From positions 1 to 64,000 of the forward strand of contig NZMG01000007.1 in assembly GCA_002694465.1 (NCBI GenBank): a stretch of DNA of 64,000 nucleotides, read 5' to 3'. The stretch comes from Flavobacteriaceae bacterium. Its GTDB lineage: Bacteria; Bacteroidota; Bacteroidia; Flavobacteriales; Flavobacteriaceae. Each line of letters begins with the position of its first letter. Position 1 is the stretch's first letter. Positions 62,363 to 64,000 of the stretch are shown here, in pieces. Below the pieces are notes generated by a model. It was not told the DNA's origin and ran no database searches. It worked only from the letters and a program-made list of their open reading frames with translations. Both the position numbers and the translations under genes were made by a program.

Positions 62363-62779
62363 CTAACTTAAACTAGTATTCAACACTATTTCTGTGTTTA
62401 GTAGTTTTGAAATTGGACAAACTTCCTTTGCTTTTACTGCAATTTTTTCAAATTCTTCAGCTGAAATGTTTGGAACTTTTCCTTCAAGATTAAGAGCAAT
62501 TTGAGTGATGCTCCCATCTTCAAAAGTAACCGTGGCCCCTACATCCAATGTATCCGCTGTATAGTTTGATTCATTGAGTAAAAAGCTTAATTGCATGGCA
62601 AAACAGCCTGCATGAGCCGCTCCTATTAATTCTTCTGGATTGGTTCCTTGTCCGTTTTCAAAGCGTGTACTAAAAGAATACTGCGTGTTTTCTAGTATTG
62701 TACTGGCCGTGGTGAGTGTCCCTTTTCCTTCCTTTCCACTCCCCTTCCATTGTGCATTTGCTTTCCGTGTAAATTTCAT
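62363..62779 (-). CDS. OsmC-family peroxiredoxin
   Basis: Protein of 138 aa. Conserved features: RKANAQWKGSGKEGKG, GTNPEELIGAAHAGCFAMQLSFLL with the first reactive Cys, and AKEVCPISKLLN with the second. OsmC-type enzymes reduce organic hydroperoxides. Transcribed singly. Confidence 0.95.
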   Translation of the reverse strand: MKFTRKANAQWKGSGKEGKGTLTTASTILENTQYSFSTRFENGQGTNPEELIGAAHAGCFAMQLSFLLNESNYTADTLDVGATVTFEDGSITQIALNLEGKVPNISAEEFEKIAVKAKEVCPISKLLNTEIVLNTSLS

Positions 62780-63017
62780 GTTTTTTATTTTTCATAAAAT
62801 TAATTCAGTAAGCTTCAGGAAGCAAAAATTTATAACTAAGGTTTCGTTAAAAAAATAAATTGGTTAATACAAACCTTCTAAATTTAATAGTCAATTTAAC
62901 ATCGAAAAATCAATATGATACATAAAGTGGTAAGTTAAAATTCAATAGAAAGTTGCTATTAGAGTTGTTAAAAATAAGGCAGTGATGTTCCACTTTTGTA
63001 TTGTTATTTTTTATGTT

Positions 63018-63278
63018 ATGGAATTAAATTCAATATTAGGAAATTTTGCAGCGTTTTTAACTACGGTTAGCTTTTTACCTCAGGCAATAAAAACAATAAA
63101 GTCTAAGAATACAAAACAATTGTCATTGCCTATGTATTTGATGTTTGTTTCTGGAGTCTTCTTATGGATATGCTATGGAATTATGAATAGTCAAATGCCC
63201 ATTATAATAGGTAATATAATTACTTTTATCCTTGCGGGTATAATATTAGCATATAAATTAAAAGATGTTAAGTCTTAA
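63018..63278 (+). CDS. SemiSWEET sugar transporter
   Basis: Protein of 86 aa from ATG 63018, three transmembrane helices: LGNFAAFLTTVSFLPQAIKTIK (PQ motif), LPMYLMFVSGVFLWICYGI and MPIIIGNIITFILAGIILAYKL. SemiSWEETs dimerise to form a small uniporter for sugars. The upstream frame (from 62982) is too weak a start to prefer. Confidence 0.92.
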   Translation: MELNSILGNFAAFLTTVSFLPQAIKTIKSKNTKQLSLPMYLMFVSGVFLWICYGIMNSQMPIIIGNIITFILAGIILAYKLKDVKS

Positions 63279-63281
63279 CAT

Positions 63282-63313
63282 AAAAAAACGCCTCTTTTTA
63301 GAAGCGTTTTTTT
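63282..63313. terminator. Bidirectional terminator
   Basis: AAAAAAACGC-C-TCT - TTTT - AGA-A-GCGTTTTTTT between the SemiSWEET gene and the convergent T9SS cargo gene. Confidence 0.9.
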
Positions 63314-63329
63314 ATGATTTTTAAGTGTA

Positions 63330-64000
63330 TTATTGTTTGATTAGTTTCTTATTGATTGTACCAAAATCTGTTCTAATTTTTACAAAATACACGGAGGGTG
63401 TTAAATGAGAAATATCTAATCTTACTGAATTTCCAGTTTCTTCTTTTAAAGCTACTTCTCTCCCCTGTAAGTCAAACACGATAACGCTTCCTATCTGTGC
63501 ATTTGGTGATAAAATTGTTATCTCTCCTTTTGAAGGGTTTGGAAACATGGATATATCATTCAACACAACTTCGTCTATAGACAATCTTAAACTAGCTCGT
63601 TGAAATACTAGGAAAAACCTGTCTGAAAATGTGCCATTACCACTTTCAAATTGATAGGGCCCATCTTTTAGGTTTGTTGTGGTATTTTCATAGGTGTCTA
63701 GTAGTAGGATTCCTGCTCTGTTTAAGTTTATTCCTTCTAAGTTGGAAATTGAAATCTCATAGTTTACCTTTTCTTCAATTAAAGTTGAGAACCCTAATGG
63801 AATTTTCATTCCTCTGTTAAATGGTTCACGGGTTTGTATACCAAACTCTCCAGTTCCATCCTCTAACAAACTATACAATGATACTACCGTAGCCATTCTT
63901 CTACTATCGTATCCACTATCGATATCTGGTGTGCCATTTTCAGAAAATGCGATTAAGGTACTGCTTTGCATTTCGTATTGTGGGGTTGCTACCTCGAGCC
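63330..64000 (-). CDS. C-terminal part of a T9SS cargo protein (5' end outside window)
   Basis: The frame is open to the end of the window with no stop (readable LEVATPQYEMQS upstream of an internal ATG at 63971), so this is the 3' 223 codons of a larger gene. Residues before the sorting domain include NRAGILLLDTYENTTTNL and FLVFQRASL, typical of beta-sandwich modules of flavobacterial cell-surface proteins. The sorting domain is MFPNPSKGEITI ... VFDLQGREVAL ... VYFVKIRTDFGTINKKLIKQ. Confidence 0.88.
   Translation of the reverse strand, partial: LEVATPQYEMQSSTLIAFSENGTPDIDSGYDSRRMATVVSLYSLLEDGTGEFGIQTREPFNRGMKIPLGFSTLIEEKVNYEISISNLEGINLNRAGILLLDTYENTTTNLKDGPYQFESGNGTFSDRFFLVFQRASLRLSIDEVVLNDISMFPNPSKGEITILSPNAQIGSVIVFDLQGREVALKEETGNSVRLDISHLTPSVYFVKIRTDFGTINKKLIKQ

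Overview
The window looks like chromosome of a flavobacterium (Bacteroidota, probably a marine Flavobacteriaceae). The reasons are AT-rich sequence, four proteins ending in type IX secretion (T9SS) sorting domains, promoters of the TTTG-N18-20-TAnnTTTG type, lipoproteins with a C-x-K-D-D surface-export signal, a FecI/FecR/TonB-receptor signalling set, a MutS2 without an Smr domain, and very tight or overlapping operons. I saw no rRNA, tRNA, CRISPR array, transposase or integrase.

Layout. 1-271 is the tail of a T9SS cargo protein with its terminator. 486-4135 is a beta-propeller sensor kinase and a LuxR-type response regulator. 4227-16225 is one dense run of cell-surface genes: a 1270-aa repeat adhesin, a small T9SS protein, an outer-membrane barrel, two 1060-1075-aa fibre-like paralogues and a small secreted protein. 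They probably build one surface structure, likely controlled by the two regulators upstream. 16222-44777 is mostly core: LpxH-like phosphoesterase, chorismate synthase, dicarboxylate symporter, two MscS channels, an ATP-grasp / N-formylglutamate amidohydrolase / DUF1704 cluster, MutS2, uracil-DNA glycosylase, an oxygenase / SUI1 / nucleoside phosphorylase / binding-protein operon, a fused alpha/beta E1 dehydrogenase, an OmpA-like lipoprotein, an rRNA methyltransferase, a gluconate operon with a gluconokinase-6-phosphogluconate dehydrogenase fusion, a Bcr/CflA exporter and a divergent EF-G paralogue.

44778-58461 is accessory. An ECF sigma / FecR / TonB-receptor / lipoprotein regulon (45758-52261) shows three identically spaced copies of a bipartite promoter motif and lies between two clusters of nested hairpin repeats. 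Next comes a minus-strand five-gene operon (53069-56494): MazG with MazG_C, an alpha-glutamyl/putrescinyl-thymine-pyrophosphorylase or hmdU-kinase-like protein, a ThsB-like TIR protein, Nmad2, and a two-TM membrane protein. This is the best candidate in the window for an undescribed (anti-phage or nucleotide-signalling) system. It is followed by a flavobacterial protein of unknown function and a repeat-rich intergenic region.

58462-64000 returns to housekeeping and stress genes: SRAP/YedK, two cold-shock-domain proteins, a membrane-bound winged-helix regulator divergent from a secreted protein, OsmC, a SemiSWEET, and the C-terminal part of another T9SS cargo protein that runs off the window.
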